Of a DNA stretch of 64,000 nt, positions 51,309 through 62,631 are shown one piece after another. Location of the stretch: positions 1,240,001 through 1,304,000 of the forward strand of contig JANTUC010000010.1 of the NCBI GenBank assembly GCA_026873275.1, given 5' to 3'. The notes below the pieces were generated by a model. That model did no database searches. It saw only the letters and a list, made by a program, of their open reading frames with translations, and was not told where the DNA came from. The position numbers and the translations under genes are program-made. The stretch is from Pseudopithomyces maydicus (taxonomy: Eukaryota; Ascomycota; Dothideomycetes; Pleosporales; Didymosphaeriaceae). Each line of letters starts with the position of its first letter. Positions within the stretch are counted from its first letter, which is position 1.

Positions 51309-52150
51309 TTACCACTTCTCCACACCAGGTCTCAGGTCGATCTCCCACGTGAAGTTAGTGACCGGCTGTGTGTGCAAGTACCAGTAGTCATTTGCGATCT
51401 AGGTATGTTAAAAAAACGCTTTTCTGTAGGAGGGATGCACCTACCCCATCGGCATTCAGCTTGGCCTCTGGGCCCAAGTCCTTCAGCCACTCCTTGGTTC
51501 GAGGGATGTCAATGACACCATCGATGATGGCATGGCTAACATGTACGCCCTGTGGTCCGAATTCTTTTGCCAAACTCTGACTGAGCGCACGAAGAGCCCA
51601 TTTTCCGGTGGCAAACGACGACATCTGGGCATTGCTCTTGACGGATGCGGTTGCGCCGGTAAAGATGAGCGAAGGGGGATGTTGGGACCTTTGCTCCACA
51701 CCCTTAAGCAAAAATGGAAGCGCGGCCTTGGAGAAGAAGAAGCCGCCCTTTGCACTCACGGCCAGCGATTGAGTGAAGGCTTCTTCTGGGAGCTCAAGGA
51801 ATGGCTTCCGCAAGAAACCACCAGATGCGTTGAAAATGGCAGCCTAATCGCAGTCAGGCACAATTTCGAGAGGGTACCGGTTTAGCAATACATACTGCAG
51901 CTCCTACATCAGACCCAAATTCCTTTTTGATAGTTTCCACCGCATTTTGGACACTATTCGAATCCGACACATCGGTGCTGATGCCGATTGCTTTCCCACC
52001 GTTTGAGTTGATCTCCTCGGCGAGACTCTTGAAATTCTCAGGATTCCGTGCTAGTAGAACAACTGGGTACGCCTTTGCAAACTTGCGCGCAACGGAGGCA
52101 CCAGTGCCAGCACCCACGCCTGCGACAATCGCGATCAATTTTGAAGTCAT
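51309..52150 (-). CDS. Short-chain dehydrogenase/reductase-like protein with Phe in place of the catalytic Tyr
   Basis: Three exons: 51896-52150, 51445-51843 and 51309-51398, with GT-AG introns of 52 and 46 nt; 247 aa. The N-terminus IAIVAGVGAGTGASVARKFA is the NAD(P)-binding glycine motif. Joins read VGAA|AAIFNASGG and NADG|IANDYWYL. The substrate region has IFTGATAS, but where SDRs have Y-x-x-x-K this protein reads SSFATGKWALRALSQSLAKE, i.e. F-x-x-x-K. The rest (GPQGVHVSHAIIDGVID) is typical of a recognised SDR subgroup, so the Phe may be a family trait rather than damage. NADP reductase activity in the classic sense is doubtful. Function unknown. Confidence 0.85.
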
Positions 52151-52672
52151 GGTAAGATGAATGGATTAAGGTGGGCAAAGACAGCAGGCTTGGTGCAGTA
52201 ATGGGAGGACAAGAAGTAGTCAACGCTACAAGCGGGGTAGGGAGTCTTAAGGAGCAACTTTATGATGTGGTCTGATTAGATATCGATGGGATGTTTAGTA
52301 ACGAGTCGTTACGTGATGCAATGCCGGGGTTTAATTGCGAAGAAAGCGGAGCTCGTCACACGTCCGAGACCGAGGAACGTCATGATTGTTAAGCTAAGCG
52401 AAGCACCCTGAACCACCGCATTCAAACGACAAATCCAAAACCACATTAAACAAAGCGAATGTCTCTACGAAAACTTCAAGGAAAATCAAAATACCTAGAC
52501 GTGCAAATCCTCCCCCATTCGAAATTAGTCAATCAGTTAGAAAACCAAACATATGAATTTGTGTACCGCCATTGTAAATTTGAACTCGGCACCCGAAGTT
52601 CTAAGATGATAAAGCAAAGACTGGATTGCGCGAATCGTCTAGCTTCCTGCATCGCCTACTGGGCTGGGTGCT
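52151..52672. other. Intergenic region
   Basis: 522 bp between two minus-strand genes; probable SDR promoter and 3' flank of the methyltransferase. Nothing specific seen. Confidence 0.4.
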
Positions 52673-53690
52673 TTATTTGGTCAGAGTGCCAAACCGGTGG
52701 GGTACAGTCATGTACCTGAGCGAAGGGAGATAATATTAGCCGAGGCCGAGGGACATCACATCACAGTGCTACATACCAAGTTTCTTCTGGAGGTTGGACA
52801 AGGTCAATTCGCTCCCAAGGGCCGGCATTTAGAAGACTCTGTTTCGTGTCTGCAACGGACGTAATTAGCAAGACGCCTAATATATTGCAATAAGTAATCG
52901 GCCTACCTCTGCACAAGCGGCAACCTCCAACGATGTGCGGCCAGAACAAATTAACGAAGGCTTAGTGTAATGTTAGTTCTAGCCACTGCTCGTAGATGTG
53001 AGTTCCCATACCTTGATAAAACTTCATATACCAGGGCCCGGTATGCTTTACATGCTCGAATACATACCACCGCCCACCCTTCTTCAAGTACTGATAGAGC
53101 TCTGCAATATTTTTCTCGGGCTCAGGTATACCGCAAAGACAAAGAAGCGTAACGATGCTGTCCACGCTTCCCTTCTCAATCTTACGGACGCTACCATCGG
53201 CTTCAGTGACTTCGAATTTGTTAATATCTTCTATTCCAGCGGAGATGATGTTGTAGACGCCATCAAGGCCAGCCTCGTGAACACGCATTCTCAAATCGTC
53301 GTGTGCCGCGGCATTCGGCTCAACCCCATAAACCTTGAGATCGCCAGTATTTGCTTTGGCGTACAGGTCAACCCAGAATCCAGCCCCGGGGCCGATGTCC
53401 AAGATGACACCGCTGGCGGGGGCTACCACGGGCTTATCAACGACTCTAGCCTGGCTTATGCGCCCTTCCAACAGAGCTGTAATGCGCGGTCCGTTCATCT
53501 TGCGGATGTTCGCCCCTGCGCGATTCCAAAAAGCACTGAACCATGCATCTTGGATTTTGGCGCGCGAAAGGTCTTGAACATTTTCAGATTGCAGCAACTT
53601 TTGCAGCGCTCCAGGGAGGTAGGAGATAGCAATGCACAAGAACTGCCAGGGGAAGAGCAGAGAAAAGAGGACATCAGAGAAGGAAGCCAT
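52673..53690 (-). CDS. Class I SAM methyltransferase, METTL7-like
   Basis: Four exons: 53012-53690, 52907-52960, 52777-52849 and 52673-52715, with introns of 51, 57 and 61 nt; 282 aa. The start carries a hydrophobic segment (VLFSLLFPWQFLCIAISYLP) as a membrane anchor, then the SAM-binding motif I VILDIGPGAGFWVDLY (about residues 95-110), a motif II-like region VYGVEPNAAAHDDLR and GSVDSIVTLLCLCGIPEPEKN. Joins recover FYQ|AFVNLFWPHIVGGC, LCR|DTKQSLLNAGPW and EETW|YMTVPHRFGTLTK, matching the C-terminus of fungal METTL7-like proteins. Human METTL7A/B methylate thiols on lipid membranes; this gene could have a similar xenobiotic role (inference). A TATA-like tttttatatt lies around 53820, ~130 bp before the start. 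Confidence 0.88.
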
Positions 53691-54991
53691 GCTGAATGCT
53701 GGTGGGTGGGAGATGTTATCAAAATTGGTAAGAGTTGGTGGTCAAGTTGGCGGTTTGGGTCAGAAGGGCCAGAACGAAGCGGGGTCCGGGAGACTACTAC
53801 GCTCAGGCAGGGACTGGACGTTTTTATATTCGACCCCGCGGATAGAGGCGCCTCTGAGCGGGATTATGTCTCATCATCGCCGACCGCCATCGGCCGAGAG
53901 CATTCGTGTAGCCAAAAGTGAGGGCGGAAAAATATTCGGACAAAATGTGCATTCGATTCCCCTCTTGATATGCATCTGTTGCGCCACCCCAATTGAGCAA
54001 CGAGAGTACGCATTTTAGTTACAATGCTGCTGCTGCTGTGCCTGTGCTGGTGGTTGTGATGTAGTGTCCGAACTTGGAAGTGCCGCTTGCCCCATGCGCC
54101 CCCACTTAGATAACCATGCCACCGAGCCAGCTGAAATGGAAGTACTCTGCGAACTTTTGAACATTGAACAATCGATTTGTATGTTATTGAACTAATCTAT
54201 ATAGATGATTTGTACAGCCTCGAGACTCGGACGAAGCGATTCCATCGTGTTGTCTCAGCTCTAATTGAAGGAAGTTTTGGTCAAACCTGATTATGCTTCA
54301 ATGCTTTATCGCAAGCAATAGCTATTATGATCACATTGAGAGCTCTTCTTAAGATTGATAGTCAAAAGGTGTGATTCAGAGGGCCGCACAATGGTCAAGT
54401 TGAAGGCATTGAAAGGCAAGGTACTGTACTGCTAAGGCAGTCTGCACGACTACAGGGGCCAGAGAACATTTCACTATTTGGCCGAGATGTAGTTTGCAGG
54501 GCATAGACCAAAAAAAGGGCCTACGAGAAGTGATGTATCTCACCGTCAAACCGTAACCTTCATTGTGAACTCGGAGACGGTCTGCAGGCGAGCATGGCTT
54601 TTTCAAGGCCACTGTTTATCAATCTCCGCTATTCGTTTAACTTGAATCAACCATCGAGAAGGGTTGAGAAGTAGATATTGTAGCGTGTGAGGGGCAAGTG
54701 GTAGTCGGGTATGGTTGTAGCAGGGCAGCAGAGGGAAATGCAGGGTGCACGTAAGGTGGTATCGCTTGTGATCGTAACCCATGTCGTTGTTACATGCCAT
54801 CGTAGGCGTGTCCATTGCCCGAGCTGAACTGATATAACGCCTCTACTTTTCCATGCATTGTGGCATATCCGGAACTGGTAAAGAGATGTTATGCATTCCG
54901 TCCGCTCGATGTTAAGAGGTACAGCCCGCGCCTAATCCCCGGGCGTCCCAGCCATGATATTGTCGTCAACCAGAGAAAAGCACGCCACCGT
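53691..54991. other. Intergenic region (1.3 kb)
   Basis: Between the METTL7-like start and the RPL26 end. A short tgc-repeat lies near 54023-54040. No gene seen. Confidence 0.45.
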
Positions 54992-55557
54992 TTATGCCTC
55001 CGACTTCTTCTTCTGAGCCTCGCGGCCCTGGCTTATCCTCTCCAGAATGTTCTCACGGTCCTGTCCCGCGTCAGTCCACAATGGTGTGATGGGTCCGGTT
55101 CCAGCATACCTTGTCGAGCTTGAGCTTTGTGATGACGACCTTGGAGGCGGCGATGGGGATCGGGACGGACTGGCCGTTGCTCTTCTCGCGAACGACACCG
55201 TTGATGTGAAGAGCGTACTTGAGACGGTAGACGGAGGTGACCTTGCCCTCACGACCCTTGTTGGTTCCGCGCACGATCATGATCTCGTCCTGGTATTGTT
55301 CAGTATACGGCGGGCAGGAGGCGCAGTTCGAGGGTCCATACGTCTTTTCGGACGGGGATGCTTCGCACGTTGTGCTTCTCACGGAGCTCCTTGCTGAGCG
55401 GCGCCTGCTACGGTCAGTACGATCCCCCTACGGTTGTCCTCTTTCCTCGGGGCCCACGAACCGACATGATGACGCGGCGGACGCTGCTGGGAGCGCTGAA
55501 GTGCGCCTTCCGCGACTTGCGGCGCGAGCTCGCGACGGAGTTTTGAACCTTGGTCAT
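54992..55557 (-). CDS. RPL26: 60S ribosomal protein L26 (uL24)
   Basis: Four exons: 55462-55557, 55342-55404, 55110-55289 and 54992-55060, with GT-AG introns of 57, 52 and 49 nt; 135 aa. The product reads [20 protein letters not shown] and [21 protein letters not shown], then [21 protein letters not shown] (KOW motif), and ends [21 protein letters not shown]. All exons and introns agree with the uL24 family, which binds 25S rRNA near the peptide exit tunnel. Divergent from the AT-hook gene, 437 bp apart, and typical of strongly expressed genes. Length is normal. Confidence 0.95.
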
Positions 55558-55994
55558 TGTGCTGGTGGTTAGTTGTCGACGGTGGTGTTTTGACGATGGC
55601 TGCGCGGGCTAGCAAGTTTGTCGTGGTGTGTGGTCGAATTTCGCACTTTCGCTTACAGAACGCGCGCTATCCGTATACGGCTAGCTGTCTTGGCAAGCGG
55701 CGGGCACCCAGCCCAGCGCGAGTCCCTCGGCGAGGCAGACGCGTTACGAACTTGCACTGGCTCTGCGATCGAGCGCGTCACGCCCTGCTTCGACATTCGA
55801 CCCCCGTGAGCCTGCCACATGCGCCTTTTCTAGGTGGCAATTTTGGAAGGGACATTAATACAGGCTGCATTCACTCCAATATTCTCTCACTTGCCCAAAT
55901 CGGCATTTAGCCACTCCGTCGACTCCATGCGCCTGCTCAACTATCTACGGAAAGAAGTACCGGGCAGAGCTGGTGCTCTGTAACGCTTGCAGCT
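55558..55994. promoter_or_regulatory. Bidirectional region between RPL26 and the AT-hook gene
   Basis: 437 bp between two divergent starts, probably containing the ribosomal-protein promoter. No individual site is assigned. Confidence 0.4.
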
Positions 55995-58900
55995 ATGACC
56001 TCGAGCAATTACAACCCCTACAATTACTCGTATCAGCAGAGCTCCGCCCAGCAGTATTCTGCCTACCAGACTGCACCCGCTTCGAACAACAACGTATCCC
56101 AGTCGTCGCGTCAATACCAGTCCACTCCAGCGACATCCCAACCGACCGAATACATGCCGTATCAGGCTCCGTCATACAACAACCAGAGAGGGACATACGG
56201 CGCGGCGCAGGATGGCGCCTGGGGTAGTAGTGATTACAATGGGAACCGCGAAACCACAAGCCGAGCCGCTGAGGTGCTCCACAACATGAGCAATACCACG
56301 TATACCCCAAATAATACCACACAGATTCATCGGCCCGGGTTTACTGCTACTAATGCTGTCAATGCGCAATACTATAACAGCGATCCTCAATCTCACGCTC
56401 ACACTCATCAGCCCCCCAAAACTCAGACACCTGTTCCAACTTACGGACAGTCTCAAGTGCGCCCTCGCAGCGTGAATGACACCAAACCACAGGGATCAAG
56501 TTCGCGCGGCATCACGTCTCCACCGATGGCTGCTGGCTATCCTTCGCAGCGTGCGTCGACTGTATACAACCAGCCGCCGCAGCGTTCTGCGAGCCCAGCA
56601 CAAAATCAGTATAGCCACGGCTTGCAAAATCCTGCAAAACACACGGCCGCGCAATATACCGAATATAACAACCGGCAATTGCCAAACCTCAATACTACTC
56701 GTAGCACGACCGCAACCTCTTCATCATACAGTGGCGAAGATATCCCGGCCCCAGCCCCCTTAAACAGACAGCTGCGAATAATGTGGGAGATTCTTTCAAC
56801 CAAGGTGCGATTACGGTGGATCCAATGGCTGTTTACGACCCTTGGCCTGAGTATCAACGGAAGCAGGAGGCAATTCGAGCTCAAAAAGCAGTTGAAGATG
56901 CCGCTAGAGCAGAGGAAGAAGCTGCAGAAGCGGCTCGCAAAGAAGAAGAAAGACGGCAACAGGAAGAGAGGGAGAGGTCACAACAGACTAGTACAAACAA
57001 GTCGAAGCAGAAGGGCCACAAACCACAACCAGTAACAAGACCTGGAGCTGGTTCACTGACGAACGCTGGTGATATGGAAGGTCCTGATGGTGGAGAGATG
57101 GAGGCCGAGATTCGTGCTCTCATGGCGAAAATGAGAGAATTCAACAGCAAGGATCCGGCTATGCTAGCAAGGATTTGGGAAGAAGAGAGACGAGCAAAGG
57201 CTCACAAATCACCGACAGTTGCCGCAAGACCTACGCCTGCACCTGCGTCTATACCTCCTCAACCAGTACAAGCCAGTGCACCTCAAACAGCGAACCAAAG
57301 AAAGAAGGTTTCTTCAGCAAGAGAAATGCCTGCGTCTGCAATTGCGAAGCCGGCAACTCCGATAACGACCCAGCAGCGATCTAGTGCCACCCCCGTCGCG
57401 TCGACACGTACTCGCGGTTACACCATCTGGCCACCAGAAAAAAAGCCACGTTGGCGGCCACTGCGGCTACGTATCTGAACGGCCAGAACCCACAGATGCC
57501 CATACAAGCTGACCAGGTACTGGGCATGCTGGATGGGAACCCATCATATATTGAGCTGTGCGAGCAGTTAGAGGGCTTAGGTATCAAACTAGATCGAGCA
57601 GCCTTCGCGAAAAACCTGCTTTCAGCTGTACCGGATGTAAACTCTTCCTCCCGAGCTAAGTCCACCCAAGGTCCTGGCAATGTGGCGGTTGCTCCCGCAC
57701 CAGTTGCGCCTCCGGCTGTCATGAAAAGAGACATTGGCACTCCCGGGACTCCAGCTGCGACGTTCGCGTCCTCAACACCTTCTCCAGCATACCCTCAGTC
57801 CGCAGAGTCACGTACATTGACAGCCCCTACGCCTACTCCTATTGCAGAAATGGTACCCATTAAGCCGGAGTTGAAACGCCCCGCCAACAAAGAAGAAGCT
57901 GCGAGAAAGCGTAACTTCAACGATATAATTGATCTATCACAAGCAGACGAAGACGACTTGGACCCTCCGTCGAAGAAAGTCTTCGGTGGATCGGCGTATT
58001 CGCTCACTCCTACCGAACACATGGACTTGGACCAAGATACTCCTAATTTTCCCATGCCAGCTCCTGCTACGCCACAACTTACCGTCCATCATCCCACCCC
58101 ACCTCCACCTCCCGCTGTCAGCCTGCGTCACCTTGACATTGTGGAGCAACTCGACCGCAAGAAAGCTTTGCGGCGCAACACATATAACATTAAAACCATT
58201 GCACGGGACGTACTGCTCGCGTGCGGAAGACATCCAGAAACACGACGGTTGAATCAGCATATGGAGATTTTGAAGACCACGCTTCCACAAAACGTACAAC
58301 CAGATGCCGATCTGAGCACACTAAGATGGGATCTTATCGATCCAGGTACACCTCCGCGAGGTTACTTCCAAGATAATGTGCAAAATGCGGAGGAAGATGC
58401 TGATGACGAAGAAGACTCAGGCGACGAAAAGAGTAAGAAGCAAGGGTCAGCCCTGTTGTCGCACAATAGCGCAAGCGAAATGGTGATCCGTGCTCAGCCG
58501 CTTGTCGAGGCGATTAACCCGTTCAAGCCAAAAAGCGCGGTCGTCCCCCGCGAAACTCATTTGGACCTGACCAAACAACATTATCTACCCCTACGCGTCC
58601 AATTCCAAAGACCATGAGTGCCAGTGTACCGCGCACTGGCACAGAAGGAGTGGGCTATGCCGCTTTCAGGCCTGCGATACAGTACGACGCCGACGGTAAT
58701 CCGCTACCAAAGAAAAGAGGACGGCCAGTAGGCTGGCGCAAGAATATACATGGCTCACCTCAGGCTCAAGCTAAGAGCACCCCCGACGCCAATAAGCATA
58801 CCGGTCCTCGTGAATACAAGCCTAAACCATCTCAACTAAGCACATTGCAAAATGCAAATTCCGGTCACCCGGAATCCATCCGTATTAGTTCAAACTCTCC

Positions 58901-59619
58901 CGGCATCCCCAACAAAACACAACGCTATCAGTCCTTCGAGTGCAAGTGGGAGGGTTGCAAAGCTGAGCTCCATAATCTTGGAACGCTGAAGAGGCATGTC
59001 AATAAAGTCCATCGTTCATCCACCAATGATCAGGGTTTCGTGGTATGCCATTGGGCAGGTTGCGCTACGAAGGTGACGAACCAGGATGCGATGACAGGCA
59101 TGCGTATTGAGCAGCACCAACCCAAAACGTTCACCACGATTGCCAACTGGATGCAACATTTGGAGCAAATGCATTTCAGCCCACTGGCCTGGGAACTTGG
59201 GGACGGTCCGGCCAGCGGAGTCTCAGGTTTGCACACTCTGCCTTCACCCCACTCATAAGCTGATGTTAACAGACTGAGCAGATACGACAGACTCGGAAGC
59301 ATATCTAGATGATGCTCGTGGTCGTCGTGTTACTCCGAAGCTCACTGCTCGTCCGGAATACCTCGAGAGAAGCCAGCTCAACGCATCCGACCACAGCAGT
59401 GCTTTAGTGCCTTCAATTGGTCGAGGTCGTGGGCGTCCGTCGAGGGTTGATCTGCAAAAGGAAGCAAGAGATGCAGAGCAGCACCTCATTGCTCAGAAGA
59501 AGCGTCTTGGAGGACCAGGAATGGACCGTGGGGGCGCAACGTTGGTCAACGAGAAACGGCGCCGAGGCTTCATTGAGAATGAAGACGTCGACGAAGAGCT
59601 TGTCGATGCTACAGAGTAG
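55995..59619 (+). CDS. Large AT-hook and C2H2-type DNA-binding protein (three probable homopolymer frameshifts)
   Basis: Two exons: 55995-59226 and 59282-59619, joined GVS|DTTDSEAYLDD across a 55-nt GT-AG intron. Three frame breaks are repaired by one base each: C5 56755-56759 (APAPLKQTAANN), A7 57438-57444 (EKKKATLAATAA) and C4 58588-58591 (LPPTRPIPKTMSAS). The result is 1,190 aa, divisible by three. The N-terminus is Asn/Gln/Ser/Tyr-rich and disordered. A charged coiled coil follows (EAARKEEERRQQEERERSQQ), then a helical region NTYNIKTIARDVLLACGRHP. AT-hooks appear at PKKRGRPVGWRK and GRGRGRPSR, flanking C2H2-like fingers (FECKWEGCKAELHNLGTLKRH, CHWAGC). It resembles fungal C2H2/AT-hook chromatin proteins; complex membership is unknown. 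Confidence 0.8.
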
Positions 59620-59928
59620 GTCCGGGCTCTTGGGTGGGAACAAGCAACCATGATTCTCACGCAGAGTACGGCATGGCGATAGCGCCATGGGAACGAGGGG
59701 AGGGTTGGCAGGAGAGCAGTATACATAAATTGGAAGCCTCCTAGGGCTTCTGTAAGTTTAACTCCAAACTCCGTGAGCAGCTGCTCCTGTATGCACCCAA
59801 TTCGCCGGTAGACTTTGTGATGTGCCCTTCGGTTCGTCGCTGGGCCCGTGTGCCATGACCGACGTGGTCCCATGGCGCCATGATGTATGCTCCACTGTCC
59901 CCCATCTCGCTCGAACCAAACACATCCA
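59620..59928. other. Intergenic region between convergent genes
   Basis: 309 bp of shared 3' flank of the AT-hook and OST4 genes; nothing else seen. Confidence 0.5.
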
Positions 59929-60081
59929 TCATGCCTTGACCTTTCCTGCTGGTGTCTTGGTTTTCTCTTCAGGAACGTGGTCTTCTGAGTTGACCTCGAG
60001 GAAGTGATAGAGAACAATGAGGAGCATGGATGCGCTTCCGAGGAAGATTGCGAGCGTGTAGAGTTGGTTGTCGGTAATCAT
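59929..60081 (-). CDS. OST4: Oligosaccharyltransferase subunit OST4
   Basis: Very small single-exon gene, 50 aa. The start MITDNQLYTLAIFLGSASML followed by LIVLYHFLEVN is the single membrane helix of Ost4, the minimal subunit that holds Ost3/6 to Stt3 in the ER oligosaccharyltransferase. A 19-residue charged C-terminal tail (SEDHVPEEKTKTPAGKVKA) is longer than the ~36-aa yeast protein and typical of filamentous fungi. The frame is open upstream to 60444, but the Met at 60081 fits the family. It faces TMA46 head to head, 434 bp apart. Confidence 0.92.
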   Translation of the reverse strand: MITDNQLYTLAIFLGSASMLLIVLYHFLEVNSEDHVPEEKTKTPAGKVKA

Positions 60082-60515
60082 CTTGACCGCGCGTTCGGAA
60101 TGAAGCGAATTGACAGTGGAGCTTTCTGGCAGAGTGTTAACAGGGCAATTGCCGCACAGAATCATCCACATACACCTGGCAGCGGACACGGATGGTCGAC
60201 GACGGCGACTCGAGTGGGAAGCGGGCGGTCGTGAAGGTGCGTCTTGTGTTCGTGATCCGTAAAGACACCTTGAGCTTCCGCGACTGTAGCTTGGCGCTTG
60301 CTCGCTCCTGGTGGGCTCGTGCACTTCCGCCGCCGCCACCCACTCCCGCTCCTCCCCACCAAAACCCGCCGGCGTCATTCTCACTTTGCGCAGCCTCGAC
60401 ACCCACACGAGAAACACCACCGGACACACTCCGCCCCAGCCCACCGTCCTCAGCGGTGGATACGTATCGAGACCTTCCTTTCCTTTTTTTACGACCCAAG
60501 CAGCAGCCTTCCATC
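60082..60515. promoter_or_regulatory. Bidirectional promoter between OST4 and TMA46
   Basis: 434 bp between two divergent genes. The TMA46 side carries a CT-rich run (tccttttttt at about 60481). An open frame spanning the region on the minus strand is not supported. Confidence 0.45.
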
Positions 60516-61626
60516 ATGGCGCCAAAGGGCAGGGACCAGCCGAAGGAGAAGAAGGTGGCTATTGACAAGGTGCGCAGAACAAGTCGACCGGGGCCGTTTG
60601 TTGCTTGCTGATCCATGTAGACCTTTGGTATGAAAAACAAAAAGGGCGGAGCCGCACAGAAACAGATCAAATATATCCAACAAGCCGCTGCCGGCGCCAA
60701 ATCCCCCGCCGAAAAAAAGAAGGAAGCCGAGAAATTGCAGCGCGAGAGGGAGAAGAAGGCCGCTGAAGAAGCCAAGAAGGAATCTGCCGAGCTTTTCAAG
60801 CCCGTCCAAGTGCAGAAGGTTCCTTTCGGCGTCGACCCCAAGACCGTGCTCTGCCAGTTCTTCAAAAAGGGCCACTGCGACAAGGGTCGCAAATGCAAGT
60901 TCTCGCATGACTTGGCCGTGGAGCGGAAGACCGAGAAGAGGAGTCTGTACACGGACAACAGAGAGGTCGAGAAGGAAGAGAAAGAAAAGGACAAGATGGA
61001 CGACTGGGACGAGGAGAAATTGCGCAAGGTGGTCATGAGCAAACACGGGAACCCGAAGACCACCACAGACAAGGTGTGCAAGTACTTCATTGAGGCAGTC
61101 GAAAACCAGAAGTACGGTTGGTTCTGGATATGTCCGAACGGAGGTGACAAGTGCATGTACAAGCACTCACTGCCACCAGGGTAATAATTTTCACCTATCT
61201 GCCACACAAAAGCATGTGCTAACCTTGGACAGATTCGTACTCAAGACCAAGGAACAGCGTGCGGCCGAGAAAGCCCTCATGGAGAACTCGCCATTGGCTA
61301 CCCTCACGCTCGAGGACTTTTTGGAATCAGAACGCCACAAACTCACAGGTACCCTCACGCCTGTCACCGTTGAAACTTTCGCCAAGTGGAAGAAGGAGCG
61401 CATGGACAAGAAGGCTGCAGAGGAACAAGCTAAACAGATGCGTGAGGCGACCGGTAGGGCGATGTTCGAGAAGGGCGACTGGCAGGTCAGCGGCGATGAG
61501 GACGAGTCGGATGACGACGATGATGGCGTGTGGAATCTCGAAGCGCTTCGGAACGAAACTGAAGCGGCGCGTGCAAAGAAGGAAGAAGACCGTCTGGCCG
61601 CGGAACTGGGCTACGAGGTCTCTTGA
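60516..61626 (+). CDS. TMA46: CCCH zinc-finger protein Tma46/ZC3H15 (Rbg1-binding)
   Basis: Three exons: 60516-60569, 60621-61180 and 61233-61626, with GT-AG introns of 51 and 52 nt; 335 aa. The start ([34 protein letters not shown]) is the conserved N-terminus. Two CCCH fingers are visible: [19 protein letters not shown] (C-x7-C-x5-C-x3-H) and [20 protein letters not shown]...CMYKH. The following segment ([18 protein letters not shown], then [17 protein letters not shown]) is the DFRP1-type region that binds the GTPase Rbg1/DRG1. The protein associates with translating ribosomes. An acidic patch ([10 protein letters not shown]) and a charged coiled coil follow. No frame defects. Confidence 0.93.
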
Positions 61627-62631
61627 GTCTGAGGCACTCCTACGGCAGGGTATCCGAAAGCGCGCTAGGAGAGAAAGGGCGCTGGAGCCACACAATGCTG
61701 CAAAAGCTTGTGATGCTGCACCAAGCGCAGGTGGAGTCCAATGCGCGGTGACCTGCATACGGGCGGCCATGCAGTCGGTGGATACATTGACATCTTTGCG
61801 ATTCGTGCCATCCATCTCATCGCTCCCGCCGCTCCGCGCTAATTCCTGGCTTGCGAAGGTCTGGTGTTTAGGCGTTGGTTTCCATGACTGGCAGCAACTG
61901 TGCTAATAGCATAGCCAGCCACTCACCCGCTGGACATACCGGATTGCTATACTATCGTCACAGTTCATTTAGTTGAAAGATATAAGTAGTATGTTTCTAC
62001 CACGGATACTTTTTACCTACATCGCTTTTGACCAGTTCGAAAAATGTCAAAGTGGATAATTAAGCACGTGAAAACTGCAGATCGCGCATTGTTTGGACAA
62101 TGCACGGCCTTGGACTGCCCAAGATCCTTCATGTTCTCTTCCTACGATCCCAAATTGTGTGTGTAAAAAGGTCGCTTCACAGGTTGCAGGTCGTGAAGTA
62201 CGCTGCTGCCGACGTATATGCAACAATGCAGGCCCATCGTGCGACTGGCCTAATGACACTAACTCGGGCCTTGGTGCTATGCGCGCTTAATCAAACCATA
62301 TGCTAGGTATGGGCCTCAATGGAAGATTGATCGATGAGAGCATGTCACTGTGGGCATAGACTATGACGTCATAACTGAAAAAGTACTTCGATTGATAACT
62401 ATGGAAACATATCATCTCCCATCGGCTCCTGTAAACAGTCTGTTGAGCGGCTCACTCCAAACCACGAACCTAGGAGACATGGAAACGTGGACCAAAGAGA
62501 CACCAAGGAATAATAAAAATATTAGATGGAAAAGACGCAAGCGTGCGGAAAAGGAAGAAAGTTAAAGACCTGGTTACGTGAATTCTTCAATGGGGAAACC
62601 GGCTCCCATAGATGTGTGTGTGCATCTCGAC
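61627..62631. other. Intergenic region between convergent genes (1 kb)
   Basis: No gene supported; the first part may be the 3' UTR of TMA46. Only short random frames seen. Confidence 0.5.
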
